Below are positions 1 to 6,341 of a stretch of DNA of 9,544 nt, in pieces (the first letter of the stretch is position 1; every line of letters starts with the position of its first letter). The translations under genes were made by a program, and so were the position numbers. The DNA is taken from the NCBI GenBank assembly GCA_947594085.1, contig CANQEB010000079.1:1-9544 (forward strand). The letters are read 5' to 3'. Under the pieces are notes generated by a model that saw only the letters and a program-made list of their open reading frames with translations, ran no database searches and was not told where the DNA came from. This DNA comes from an uncultured Lachnospiraceae bacterium. GTDB lineage: Bacteria > Bacillota > Clostridia > Lachnospirales > Lachnospiraceae.

Positions 1-1904
1 CCGCAGTACGGGCAGCGCGCGATGTAGTCCGACTTGCCCTTTGTCAGATAGCGCATGATATTCGCCTCCGTCTTCTCACGCTCCCGCTTCAGCCACTTCT
101 CGTCGATGATCTTTCCCATGCGCTGGGAGAACTGGTAGTACAAATCGAGCTGCTTGTAATAGGTCTCGTACTGCAATATGCCCTGCCAACCCTTGCGCTC
201 CAGCCGCGGCTTCGTGAGGGAAACGTCAGCTGAGTACGTCTGGCAATAATCCAGCCACAGATCCACCACACGGCGATCCTTAATATCGATCGGGCAAGTA
301 ATCATGCGGTAGAGCATGCGCTTGTTGTCGAAATCCTCGATCTGCCCTTTCACCTTGTAGGCCCGCTCGTACAGGAACAGGGCCTCGTCTACATTTTCCT
401 TCTCGAACGGATCGGACGGCGCCACGGAACGCCAGACTCTTAGAATATCATCCAGCGGCTCGTCCAGATCCAAAAGCACCTGCGGAAATCCCAGGCTCAC
501 CTTCTCAATCGGTGGCTCCGGCTCCGCATATTTTTCTTTGATATAGGTCAGCTCATCTTCACCCATTGCCGTGATGTACCCGGTGTCATAGATACCGTAC
601 CGTCCCGCCCGGCCCGCGATCTGTTTGATCTCGCCGGTCTTCAGCGGCCGCCGGTCTGTCCCGTCGAACTTGTCCGCCTGCAGGAAGATAATACGCTTCA
701 CCGGAAGATTCAGCCCCATGCCAATCGCGTCGGTGGAGACGACTACCTTCGTCTTTCCGCTCGTGAACAGTCGCATCTGACGGCGGCGGATCTCCGGCGG
801 AAGGCTCCCGTAGATGATGCTCGCGTTGACGCCGCACTCCTCGAGGCGTCCAGCCACGTCGAGCACCGATTTCTTGGAAAAGGTGATCAGCGCGTCGCCC
901 CCTTGCACGTCGTCCGGAAACTCGAACGGCCTGTCCTCGAAGACGAGCTTCGTCTTGCGCTCGTAGCGATGGATCTCATAGGTGTCGCCACACAGCTCGA
1001 TCAGATGCTTCAGCACCTCCTCGGCGGTCGGACTGGAGCAGACGTGGATCTCCTGCGCCTTCAGCCCGAGGATCGCCCGCGTCCACGAATGCCCACGCTC
1101 CGGGTCCGTCATCATCTGCGCCTCGTCGATCACTGCCACCTCATACTGCTCGTCGAGATCCGCCATCTCGATCGTCGACGCCGTGACGCGGCTGTCCGGC
1201 TCCTCAATACACTCCTGCCCGGTCAGCATTGTGCAAGGCACCCCAAAGTCCATCATGCGCTCGTACACCTCGAGCGCAAGCAGGCGCAGAGGCCCCAGAT
1301 ACGCGCCGTGGCTCACCAGCCTCAGTCGTTCCAACGCCTGGAAGGTCTTGCCGCTGTTCGTCGGCCCAATATGCAGAATGAAGTGCCTCTTCATCTCCAA
1401 CGCCTCCGGGAATTCCAGCTCCGGGCGCGTCGGCACAAGATCAAGAATCTTGCTCTCCAGCTGAAAATGCACATACCTCGGATACAGCACGAAAAGCGGT
1501 TTGCTGCAGATCGCACCCGGCATCTGCCTCCTCAAAAACGCCAGAAACTCTCCGTTCAGAGCGTCCCGCTGCTGAGGAAGGAGCAGCCCTAGATCCAGCT
1601 GTATCAGCTTCGGAATCATGTCCTCGTGCACCATCCTCAGCACTTTCTCACGCTGCCTGCGCACCGCAAAAAACATGATATTCTTGATCTGCTTGTGATA
1701 ATCCTCCAGGACATTGCTGCTCACGCGTGACGGCCTTGCCCCTTTCAGCGCCCGCCAGACACGCGCAGCGCGCCCCTCCAGATCCGGCAGGTTGCCCGGC
1801 CGCTTCTGTTTTCTTCTCGCCTGCATTTCATACTGTGAGATATAAAACTGTACCAGTTTTTTCGTCTGTATCATAATCTGCCCGTTCTCTTTCCCTTTCG
1901 CCAT
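1..1904 (-). CDS. Suv3-like superfamily 2 RNA helicase (3' end truncated by window)
   Basis: This reading frame runs without a stop from ATG 1904 to the window edge: 634 codons plus two bases. It is an ATP-dependent RNA helicase of the Suv3 type, the family of the mitochondrial degradosome helicase. Visible motifs are the Walker A GPTNSGKT (residues 180-187), the DEAQ box (260-263), YGSLPP (365-370), STDAIGMGLNL (390-400) and the arginine-finger motif QIAGRAGR (428-435). The stretch around DEAQ and the YGSLPP to GMGLNL region follow human SUV3 closely, as I recall it. Residues 1-175 are a basic helical N-terminal region. At the very edge a CPYC pair (C631, C634) suggests a C-terminal zinc ribbon whose second half lies outside. 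The role is inferred to be unwinding of structured RNA in decay or ribosome work; substrate and partner are unknown. It has no Shine-Dalgarno before ATG 1904, and Met11 is an alternative start. The gene is divergent from the antiporter gene. Confidence 0.93.
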   Translation of the reverse strand, partial: MAKGKENGQIMIQTKKLVQFYISQYEMQARRKQKRPGNLPDLEGRAARVWRALKGARPSRVSSNVLEDYHKQIKNIMFFAVRRQREKVLRMVHEDMIPKLIQLDLGLLLPQQRDALNGEFLAFLRRQMPGAICSKPLFVLYPRYVHFQLESKILDLVPTRPELEFPEALEMKRHFILHIGPTNSGKTFQALERLRLVSHGAYLGPLRLLALEVYERMMDFGVPCTMLTGQECIEEPDSRVTASTIEMADLDEQYEVAVIDEAQMMTDPERGHSWTRAILGLKAQEIHVCSSPTAEEVLKHLIELCGDTYEIHRYERKTKLVFEDRPFEFPDDVQGGDALITFSKKSVLDVAGRLEECGVNASIIYGSLPPEIRRRQMRLFTSGKTKVVVSTDAIGMGLNLPVKRIIFLQADKFDGTDRRPLKTGEIKQIAGRAGRYGIYDTGYITAMGEDELTYIKEKYAEPEPPIEKVSLGFPQVLLDLDEPLDDILRVWRSVAPSDPFEKENVDEALFLYERAYKVKGQIEDFDNKRMLYRMITCPIDIKDRRVVDLWLDYCQTYSADVSLTKPRLERKGWQGILQYETYYKQLDLYYQFSQRMGKIIDEKWLKREREKTEANIMRYLTKGKSDYIARCPYC

Positions 1905-1912
1905 TGATACTT

Positions 1913-1941
1913 AGTATATATCAAAAAGCCTTTTCTGTTAA
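1913..1941 (-). promoter_or_regulatory. Sigma-A-type promoter of the helicase gene
   Basis: On the minus strand a -35 box TTAACA (1936-1941) is followed by exactly 17 bases and a -10 box TATACT (1913-1918). Each box differs from consensus at one position. The predicted transcription start falls at about 1905-1907, directly next to the helicase ATG at 1904. Confidence 0.65.
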
Positions 1942-2025
1942 TCATTTTCTGCAAAATAGTGCTCCCATCCGCGCACATTACTCTACTCGCTAAATCTCTG
2001 CATACAAATTTTCCATGCTATTTCA

Positions 2026-2054
2026 TTGAAAAAGACGCCTTATAATGGTATACT
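2026..2054 (+). promoter_or_regulatory. Sigma-A-type promoter of the antiporter gene
   Basis: A -35 box TTGAAA (2026-2031), a 17-base spacer and a -10 box TATACT (2049-2054) preceded by TGG, which gives an extended -10. A perfect TATAAT at 2041-2046 lies inside the spacer but has no -35 at the right distance. Transcription should start near 2061, leaving a leader of about 78 bases before the ATG at 2139. I recognise no riboswitch in that leader. Confidence 0.7.
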
Positions 2055-2122
2055 TTTCCATGCACGGCGCACATCCCGCCCGTTCATTCGGGAAATGCCG
2101 CAAAACATGTCTTTTCAGTTTC

Positions 2123-2129
2123 AAGGAGG
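2123..2129 (+). promoter_or_regulatory. Ribosome binding site AAGGAGG of the antiporter gene
   Basis: A near-perfect Shine-Dalgarno. It sits 9 bases before the ATG at 2139 that opens the long frame, and 4 bases before an out-of-frame ATG at 2134 that reads only three codons (M-L-C) before TAG at 2143-2145. The 9-base spacing supports 2139 as the start. Confidence 0.8.
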
Positions 2130-2138
2130 AAAAATGTT

Positions 2139-3194
2139 ATGCTAGTTCCTGTAGTTCTGTTTATCGTTGGTCTGCTGCTGCTGATCAAGGGCGGCGACTG
2201 GTTTGTAGACGGTGCGACCGGGATCGCACACCACTTTCGCATCCCGGAGCTCCTGATCGGGGCGACGGTCGTCTCCATCGGTACCACGCTCCCCGAAGTC
2301 ATGGTCTCCGCATCAGCGGCATTTTCCGGCCACAGTGAGATCGCCTACGGCAACGCAATCGGCTCCATCATCTGCAACACCTCGCTGATCGCGGCGCTCA
2401 CGATCGCCATACGTCCCGGAAACGTCGACCGAAAGACGCTGATCTTCCCGGTACTTTTCTTCTTCGCGGCAGCCGTCTTCTATGCGTTCGTCGCCTACAC
2501 AAGCGGACATTTCAGCCGGACTACCGGTCTACTCCTACTTGGACTTTTCGTCATTTATATGGTCTACACAGTGCTGCAGATGAAGGGGAACCGCACAGCT
2601 TCCGCTTCGGCACTAAATCCAGGCACCAGTAATGGAAATTCCGGGAAAAATGCCGCTTCGACGACATCTTCCGAGGCATCGCGACAGCAGGCAGAAGTCT
2701 CCGGGCCCGAGGAAGCAGAGAATTCCATGGGCAAAAACATTCTGCTGCTCGTCGTCGGAGCCGTTCTGATTGCCATCGGCGCAAGGCTGCTCGTCGACAA
2801 CGGCACCCTGATCGCGCAGGCACTCGGCGTACCGGAGTCCGTGATCGCGCTGACCTTCGTCGCACTCGGCACCTCGCTGCCGGAGCTTGTGACCGCGATC
2901 ACCTCACTCGCGAAGGGACATGGAGCACTCTCGCTCGGCAATGTCATCGGTGCCAACCTGTTCAATCTCGTGCTCGTGAGCGGTACCGCCATCACAATCG
3001 CCCCGTTCGACATCCCGCAGAGCTCTGTCGTAGCCGGACACAATGCCTCTCTGGCCGTCGACATCCCGGTCATGTTCTTCGTCATGCTGCTCATGACCGT
3101 TCCGACGCTTGTCCGCAACAAGCTGTCGCGTGTACAGGGAATTCTGCTTCTGTGCATCTATGCGGCGTACTGCATCTTCCAGTTTACAATGTAA
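2139..3194 (+). CDS. Calcium/sodium antiporter, CaCA family (YrbG-like)
   Basis: A 351-residue inner-membrane exchanger predicted to move Ca2+ out against Na+ or H+. The two inverted alpha-repeats that define the family are both present. The first has GTTLPE (48-53) and GNAIGS (71-76); the second has GTSLPE (244-249) and GNVIGAN (267-273). The repeat glutamates E53 and E249 and the repeat asparagines expected to line the cation site are intact. About ten hydrophobic segments are visible. The halves are separated by a hydrophilic loop (about 150-198) rich in Ser, Ala, Asn and Glu, which looks like low-complexity linker. Length is slightly above the 320-350 usual for bacterial members because of that loop. 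It has its own promoter and a terminator follows, so it is probably a single-gene unit. Ion preference cannot be read from sequence. Confidence 0.93.
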   Translation: MLVPVVLFIVGLLLLIKGGDWFVDGATGIAHHFRIPELLIGATVVSIGTTLPEVMVSASAAFSGHSEIAYGNAIGSIICNTSLIAALTIAIRPGNVDRKTLIFPVLFFFAAAVFYAFVAYTSGHFSRTTGLLLLGLFVIYMVYTVLQMKGNRTASASALNPGTSNGNSGKNAASTTSSEASRQQAEVSGPEEAENSMGKNILLLVVGAVLIAIGARLLVDNGTLIAQALGVPESVIALTFVALGTSLPELVTAITSLAKGHGALSLGNVIGANLFNLVLVSGTAITIAPFDIPQSSVVAGHNASLAVDIPVMFFVMLLMTVPTLVRNKLSRVQGILLLCIYAAYCIFQFTM

Positions 3195-3220
3195 GGCTTC
3201 ATAAAGGTTCCGCTTAAAAT

Positions 3221-3244
3221 GCCGCCCTTTTTGCCAAGGGCGGC
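3221..3244. terminator. Bidirectional intrinsic terminator between convergent genes
   Basis: A perfect 9-bp stem GCCGCCCTT / AAGGGCGGC with a 6-base loop sits 26 bases after the antiporter stop and 30 bases past the stop of the converging secreted-protein gene. On the minus strand it is followed by ATTTTAAG, and on the plus strand by AGATGTTTGAATC. T-tracts are weak on both sides, but the position between convergent stops fits a shared terminator. Confidence 0.75.
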
Positions 3245-3274
3245 AGATGTTTGAATCTCTTTTCCTGCAAGTCT

Positions 3275-4411
3275 CTATTTCACCGTGTAGACGTATTTGA
3301 TCGTGCCATTCTTCAGGCTGTATCCAATCTTTTTGCCGTCACTTCTGAACCGGAGATACTCCGCAGACGTCTTTACCTTTTTTGCCTTTCCGGTCTTTAT
3401 GGAAGCTGTCCATATCTCAGTCTCATTGTTTCTGAATACAATAAAGCAAAGATTGTTTTCCCCGATAGCGGGACCGTCAACGTAGCTGATTCCCTTTCCG
3501 TTTCCACCGAACATATCCCTGCCCAGATTGGTCTTTTTCTTTGCCTTTCTCATATACAGGTAATAAACCTGATTGTCCTGGTACAGAACGGCATTCTCAT
3601 CCGCGTAGATCACGGAATACTTGCGCGCGTATTTCCCAAGGAAAGCATCGTTCTCAAACTTTTTGGTCTCCTTGTTGTACTTTTTTATCGCATCCTCCTG
3701 CTCAATATAGGTCGTCTCGGAATCTTTCCATACGCTTGTGTCAATATCCCCCGCCCCGAGTTTCAGATTCTTGGAAACCGTTTCCTTCTTTCCTGTCTCA
3801 AGATTGACCACTATCGCTTTCCCCTGCGCGTCAAAGAGCAGCTTTCCGTCCGCAAGTACCGGAGAATGGTCGCCGCCCCGCGCGATACCGAGCATTCCGT
3901 CAAAAGAGCACAGCTTTGCCGTTTTATGGTTTTTCAGATTAATGCTGTACACATAATTCGTGCTCTTCATATTTGACATATTCACATCACTGTAATGTCC
4001 ATATAGCTTATTCTTATATAGAGCATCCAAGTAAAACAGCCCCTTGCTCCTGATCTCCGCGACCCTGGAAGACTTTCCAGCCGCCGTCATGCGATAGACC
4101 GTAAATCTGTTATCTGCAGCTGCCCCTGTGGATGTAACATAATAGAAATCCTGATCGGAATAAAGAGCATTCCAAAAATACCCCTTGACTGTCCCAACGG
4201 TCTTTCCCTTCCGAACCACTTTAAGTCCGTTCTGTATCTGATAAACCGAATAATTTTTCGTGTACAATTCCGAAGTGGAGCCTTTTCGCGGGAAGGTAAA
4301 CTGCCTGTAGGTATTGTCCGCCCGTCCCGTCGCAGCCGGAAGCAGCAACACCGTGAGCAACAATGCCATAGAAAAGATTGTTTTTGTGAACCATTTCTTC
4401 AAATTATACAT
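3275..4411 (-). CDS. Secreted beta-propeller-like protein of unknown function
   Basis: A 378-residue exported protein. The first 30 residues form a clear signal peptide: a basic n-region (MYNLKKWFTK), a hydrophobic core rich in Leu and Ala, and a small-residue end near AATGRA. The mature part is made of repeated short beta-rich units, such as VYSINLKNHKTAKL, VVNLETGKKETVS and IWTASIKTGKAKKV near the C-terminus. This is the pattern of blades in DUF5050 or TolB-like propellers found in secreted Clostridia proteins. I see no enzyme motif, sortase signal or lipobox. I start it at ATG 4411 because GGGAGG lies 8 bases upstream; the in-frame ATG at 4435 would add eight residues and has no such site. 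Base composition is lower in G+C than most neighbours. It is convergent with the antiporter gene and follows queT. Family placement is an inference from repeat pattern only. Confidence 0.8.
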   Translation of the reverse strand: MYNLKKWFTKTIFSMALLLTVLLLPAATGRADNTYRQFTFPRKGSTSELYTKNYSVYQIQNGLKVVRKGKTVGTVKGYFWNALYSDQDFYYVTSTGAAADNRFTVYRMTAAGKSSRVAEIRSKGLFYLDALYKNKLYGHYSDVNMSNMKSTNYVYSINLKNHKTAKLCSFDGMLGIARGGDHSPVLADGKLLFDAQGKAIVVNLETGKKETVSKNLKLGAGDIDTSVWKDSETTYIEQEDAIKKYNKETKKFENDAFLGKYARKYSVIYADENAVLYQDNQVYYLYMRKAKKKTNLGRDMFGGNGKGISYVDGPAIGENNLCFIVFRNNETEIWTASIKTGKAKKVKTSAEYLRFRSDGKKIGYSLKNGTIKYVYTVK

Positions 4412-4469
4412 CTTTATTCCCTCCCTTTTGTTCATTCTTGCGTATCACTCCGCATTGTACCTATCTCCT

Positions 4470-4499
4470 GGAAAAACCTTTTGGATCACGCCGCGATCC
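4470..4499 (-). terminator. Possible terminator after queT
   Basis: On the minus strand, 29 bases after the queT stop, GGATCGC / GTGATCC pair around a three-base loop (7 bp with one G·U), followed by AAAAGGTTTTT. The T-run starts some bases after the stem, so it is weaker than a textbook terminator. It would separate queT from the secreted-protein gene downstream. Confidence 0.4.
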
Positions 4500-4527
4500 T
4501 ACACCGCCTATTGTATGCGGCGACACG

Positions 4528-5022
4528 TCACACTGCGGCCTGCTTGAAGATCGTTCCCTTATACCGCTCCAGCGCCGTCAGCACGATCATGCCAAAGATG
4601 CCGCAGGAAATCACTTCGCCGATCCCCACCGTCAACATCATGAACGGGATCGGAAGATTCACCCCGTACCCAAACCGCAGCACAAACGGCACGATCAGCG
4701 TGTTTGCAACAATCGGCGGCACCGGCGCAAGGTACCGGCTCTTTTTCCTAAGCAGGTATGTACCCACGGCTCCGAGCAGCGTCGCAATGCTGCCGAACGC
4801 AATATCCGCCGGAATTCCGCCGCCTAAGATGTTCGCGATCAGACAGCCGGCGAAAAGACCGGGGACGGCCGCCGGAGTGAAAAACGGCAAGACCGTCAGT
4901 GCCTCGGAGACGCGCACCTGCACCTCCCCGAAGGAAAACGGCGCAAACAGCATCGTCAGCACGACGTAGACTGCGGCGATCGCCGCCGCGTGGACAAGGA
5001 ACAGTACTTTTTTGTCTTTCAT
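4528..5022 (-). CDS. queT: QueT-family queuosine-precursor transporter (ECF S component)
   Basis: A 164-residue integral membrane protein with about five or six hydrophobic helices. It matches the QueT family, whose members act as substrate-binding S components of energy-coupling-factor transporters and take up a queuosine precursor such as preQ1. Recognisable family stretches are FGEVQVRVSEAL (31-42), GCLIANILGG (59-68), DIAFGS (73-78) and PPIVANTLIVPF (102-113). Length is typical. It carries no ATPase or T component, so it must share an EcfAA'T module encoded elsewhere. ATG 5022 is preceded by AAAGGAG ten bases upstream. The preQ1-I riboswitch in its leader independently supports the substrate class and implies repression when preQ1 is plentiful. 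Downstream lies an unrelated secreted-protein gene. Confidence 0.93.
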   Translation of the reverse strand: MKDKKVLFLVHAAAIAAVYVVLTMLFAPFSFGEVQVRVSEALTVLPFFTPAAVPGLFAGCLIANILGGGIPADIAFGSIATLLGAVGTYLLRKKSRYLAPVPPIVANTLIVPFVLRFGYGVNLPIPFMMLTVGIGEVISCGIFGMIVLTALERYKGTIFKQAAV

Positions 5023-5032
5023 ATTCAGTTTT

Positions 5033-5076
5033 CTCCTTTAGTTTTGTTTTACGTCAGGAAGGTCTCGAACTGACGT
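5033..5076 (-). promoter_or_regulatory. preQ1-I riboswitch in the queT leader
   Basis: On the minus strand, stem ACGTCAG (5070-5076) pairs perfectly with CTGACGT (5051-5057). It encloses TTCGAGACCTTC, which carries the TTCnAG loop of preQ1-I aptamers. The stem is followed by an A-rich tail AAAACAAAACTAA (5038-5050), the hallmark that folds back into the pseudoknot. Compare what I recall of B. subtilis queC (loop UUCUAG, tail AAAAAACUAA) and T. tengcongensis (tail AACAAAACAAGG). The tail runs directly into the Shine-Dalgarno AAAGGAG, and the loop CCTT could pair with its AAGG. This suggests ligand-dependent translational control. There is no terminator hairpin between aptamer and start codon. 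Confidence 0.87.
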
Positions 5077-5125
5077 TATTGATTTGCTGCAAAGCCCATG
5101 TTTTCGGGCAACTGCAACGCTAGAG

Positions 5126-5154
5126 AGTATAACACGGAATCAGTCAAAAGGCAA
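5126..5154 (-). promoter_or_regulatory. queT: Promoter of queT
   Basis: Minus-strand -35 TTGCCT (5149-5154), a 17-base spacer and -10 TATACT (5126-5131) preceded by TGT, giving an extended -10. Transcription should start near 5119, giving a leader of about 97 bases. The 5' half of the leader contains a small hairpin (GCCC / GGGC around an 8-base loop, 5094-5109) before the preQ1-I aptamer. Confidence 0.65.
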
Positions 5155-5167
5155 GAAAAGTATGAGA

Positions 5168-5216
5168 TCGAATAGGAGGCGGTGATTAGCCGCCTCCCTT
5201 CAATGATTTTATTCGA
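5168..5216 (-). terminator. Bulged hairpin, probable terminator of the beta-helix gene
   Basis: A perfect 8-bp stem GGAGGCGG / CCGCCTCC (5175-5182 with 5190-5197) has a 7-base loop. An outer 7-bp stem TCGAATA / TATTCGA (5168-5174 with 5210-5216) extends it, with a 12-base bulge on one side. It lies 60 bases past the beta-helix stop and just before the queT promoter. The T-tract on the minus strand is poor (TATTCGATCTC), so efficiency is uncertain. A factor-dependent or processing role is also possible. Confidence 0.45.
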
Positions 5217-5275
5217 AACTTTTCGTCAGATTGTTGCCTCTTCCCTTTTGTCTTAGCACGGGACGAAATGGAAAA

Positions 5276-6268
5276 TCATTCAAGATGTTGAATTGTTACC
5301 TCTTTTCCCTTTGTCTTCGCCGCATTCTGAACATTCTCCGCAACAGTAACTTTGCCCTTTGCATCCGACCCGTAAAGTCCGATATTCTTTGCCTTAAATG
5401 TACCGCCCGTCACATTGATATTTCCGCTAAACGCAAGTAACATTGCTATGTCGGACTGTTTCGGAGCTTTCGACGTAAATTTGCCGCCGCTCACAGTTAC
5501 CCTCGCCTCACCGTATGACTCCAGCATAGTCCATTCTGAAGTGAAGGTACCGTTCTTGACCGTTGTCTTGGCAACTGTTTCGGGGCCTTCTGTCCAAATG
5601 ATGGGCCAATCCTGCTTGCTGATATACGTTCCGCCCTCGAGCGTGGCCGTACCGAAATTCAATAAGGTGCAAAAACATTTGCTACTGAACTTACAGCCCT
5701 TCTTCCCTTCCTTTACCGTGAGGGTCGCTCCCGTGCCATTCAGGAGACACTGCGTCCCGTCGAATGTGCCGCCGCTGACCGTCATCGTGCCCTTATTCAT
5801 AATCAGCGTGGATTCCAAGTCCGTCTTTTCTTCCAGGCTTGCAAACTGGCCGCCCGAGATATTCAGGACTCCGGCATTGCTGATTTTCCCTTTGTATGTG
5901 CCGTTCCCGATGTTCAGCGTCACGCCCTTGCTTACCGTAAGGATGGTCCCCTTGGTGTCTTCGTGCGTGATCCTAGCTTTGGCAAACGTGACTTTTCCCT
6001 TCTTGACCAGCAGGCTTGTGCCTCTCTTGAGGGTAAGCGTCTTATTGTTGAAATTTATGGTGTATTTCTTGTTGGCATTGAGCTGCAGGTTTTGGTCGCA
6101 TATTACGCTTTTCTCCAGCACAATGGTCTCATTGTTCTTTACTTTTTTGATCGCCGCAGCCAAAGAATCATATTTCTTCGAACCGATTGTCGCTACAGAC
6201 GCGCCGCTTTCGGCCGCAGCCGGAATCCCGGAGAGTGCAATCAGTAAAAATACTGTCAGTAACTGCAA
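5276..6268 (-). CDS. Secreted right-handed beta-helix-like repeat protein, start probably frameshifted
   Basis: A 330-residue frame with an exported, repeat-built product. Residues 1-20 are the hydrophobic core and AAA-E cleavage region of a signal peptide but lack a basic n-region. Residues 26-54 resemble the opening of many Clostridia surface beta-helix proteins (IGSKKYDSLAAAIKK, then NETIVLEKSV). After this come irregular coils ending in GG[TQK][FY]-type turns: NGTY 122, GGQF 139, GGTF 166, GGTY 212, NGTF 239, GGKF 261 and GGTF 288. No catalytic triad, sortase motif or membrane anchor is visible, so function is unknown; adhesion or glycan binding is a guess. The frame opens with TTG at 6268 without a suitable Shine-Dalgarno. 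An ATG at 6279 with a good GGGGG site lies 11 bases upstream in another frame and stops after seven codons. Composition is less G+C-rich than most neighbours. Confidence 0.75.
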   Translation of the reverse strand: MQLLTVFLLIALSGIPAAAESGASVATIGSKKYDSLAAAIKKVKNNETIVLEKSVICDQNLQLNANKKYTINFNNKTLTLKRGTSLLVKKGKVTFAKARITHEDTKGTILTVSKGVTLNIGNGTYKGKISNAGVLNISGGQFASLEEKTDLESTLIMNKGTMTVSGGTFDGTQCLLNGTGATLTVKEGKKGCKFSSKCFCTLLNFGTATLEGGTYISKQDWPIIWTEGPETVAKTTVKNGTFTSEWTMLESYGEARVTVSGGKFTSKAPKQSDIAMLLAFSGNINVTGGTFKAKNIGLYGSDAKGKVTVAENVQNAAKTKGKEVTIQHLE

Positions 6269-6286
6269 TACCGCTTCATTTTCTTT

Positions 6287-6291
6287 CCCCC
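6287..6291 (-). promoter_or_regulatory. Ribosome binding site GGGGG pointing at ATG 6279
   Basis: On the minus strand GGGGG is followed by seven bases (AAAGAAA) and then the ATG at 6279-6277. This is correct spacing for that ATG, but about 18 bases from the TTG that opens the long frame. It argues that translation was meant to begin at 6279 and that the reading frame shifted afterwards. Confidence 0.55.
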
Positions 6292-6307
6292 AATCATAAT
6301 TATGATT
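6292..6307. repeat. Perfect 16-bp palindrome upstream of the beta-helix gene
   Basis: AATCATAATTATGATT is a perfect inverted repeat abutting the GGGGG ribosome binding site. It lies downstream of the predicted promoter, inside the leader. It could be an operator or, as RNA, a 6-bp hairpin next to the start. No regulator can be named. Confidence 0.5.
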
Positions 6308-6341
6308 ATTTGCCTCTGTCCCGCAGAGTTGTATATGATTT

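Noticed and set aside
903..1592. Long plus-strand open frame (229 codons) opposite the helicase
   Set aside because: It is antisense to a fully motif-complete helicase and has no recognisable family. High G+C keeps the opposite strand open by chance.
2041..2046. Perfect TATAAT as the antiporter -10 box
   Set aside because: No usable -35 lies 16-18 bases upstream. TATACT at 2049 pairs exactly with TTGAAA at 17 bases and has an extended TGn.
4412..4435. Eight-residue N-terminal extension of the secreted beta-propeller-like protein
   Set aside because: The GGGAGG ribosome site lies inside this extension and is correctly spaced for ATG 4411. Starting there also gives a better signal peptide.
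5094..5109. Second, tandem preQ1 aptamer in the queT leader
   Set aside because: Only a 4-bp stem with an 8-base loop is present. The conserved loop and A-rich tail of preQ1-I are missing.
5415..6299. Plus-strand open frame of 294 codons opposite the beta-helix gene
   Set aside because: The minus-strand product has coherent repeats and an exported N-terminal core. The plus-strand translation shows no domain pattern and is explained by antisense codon structure.
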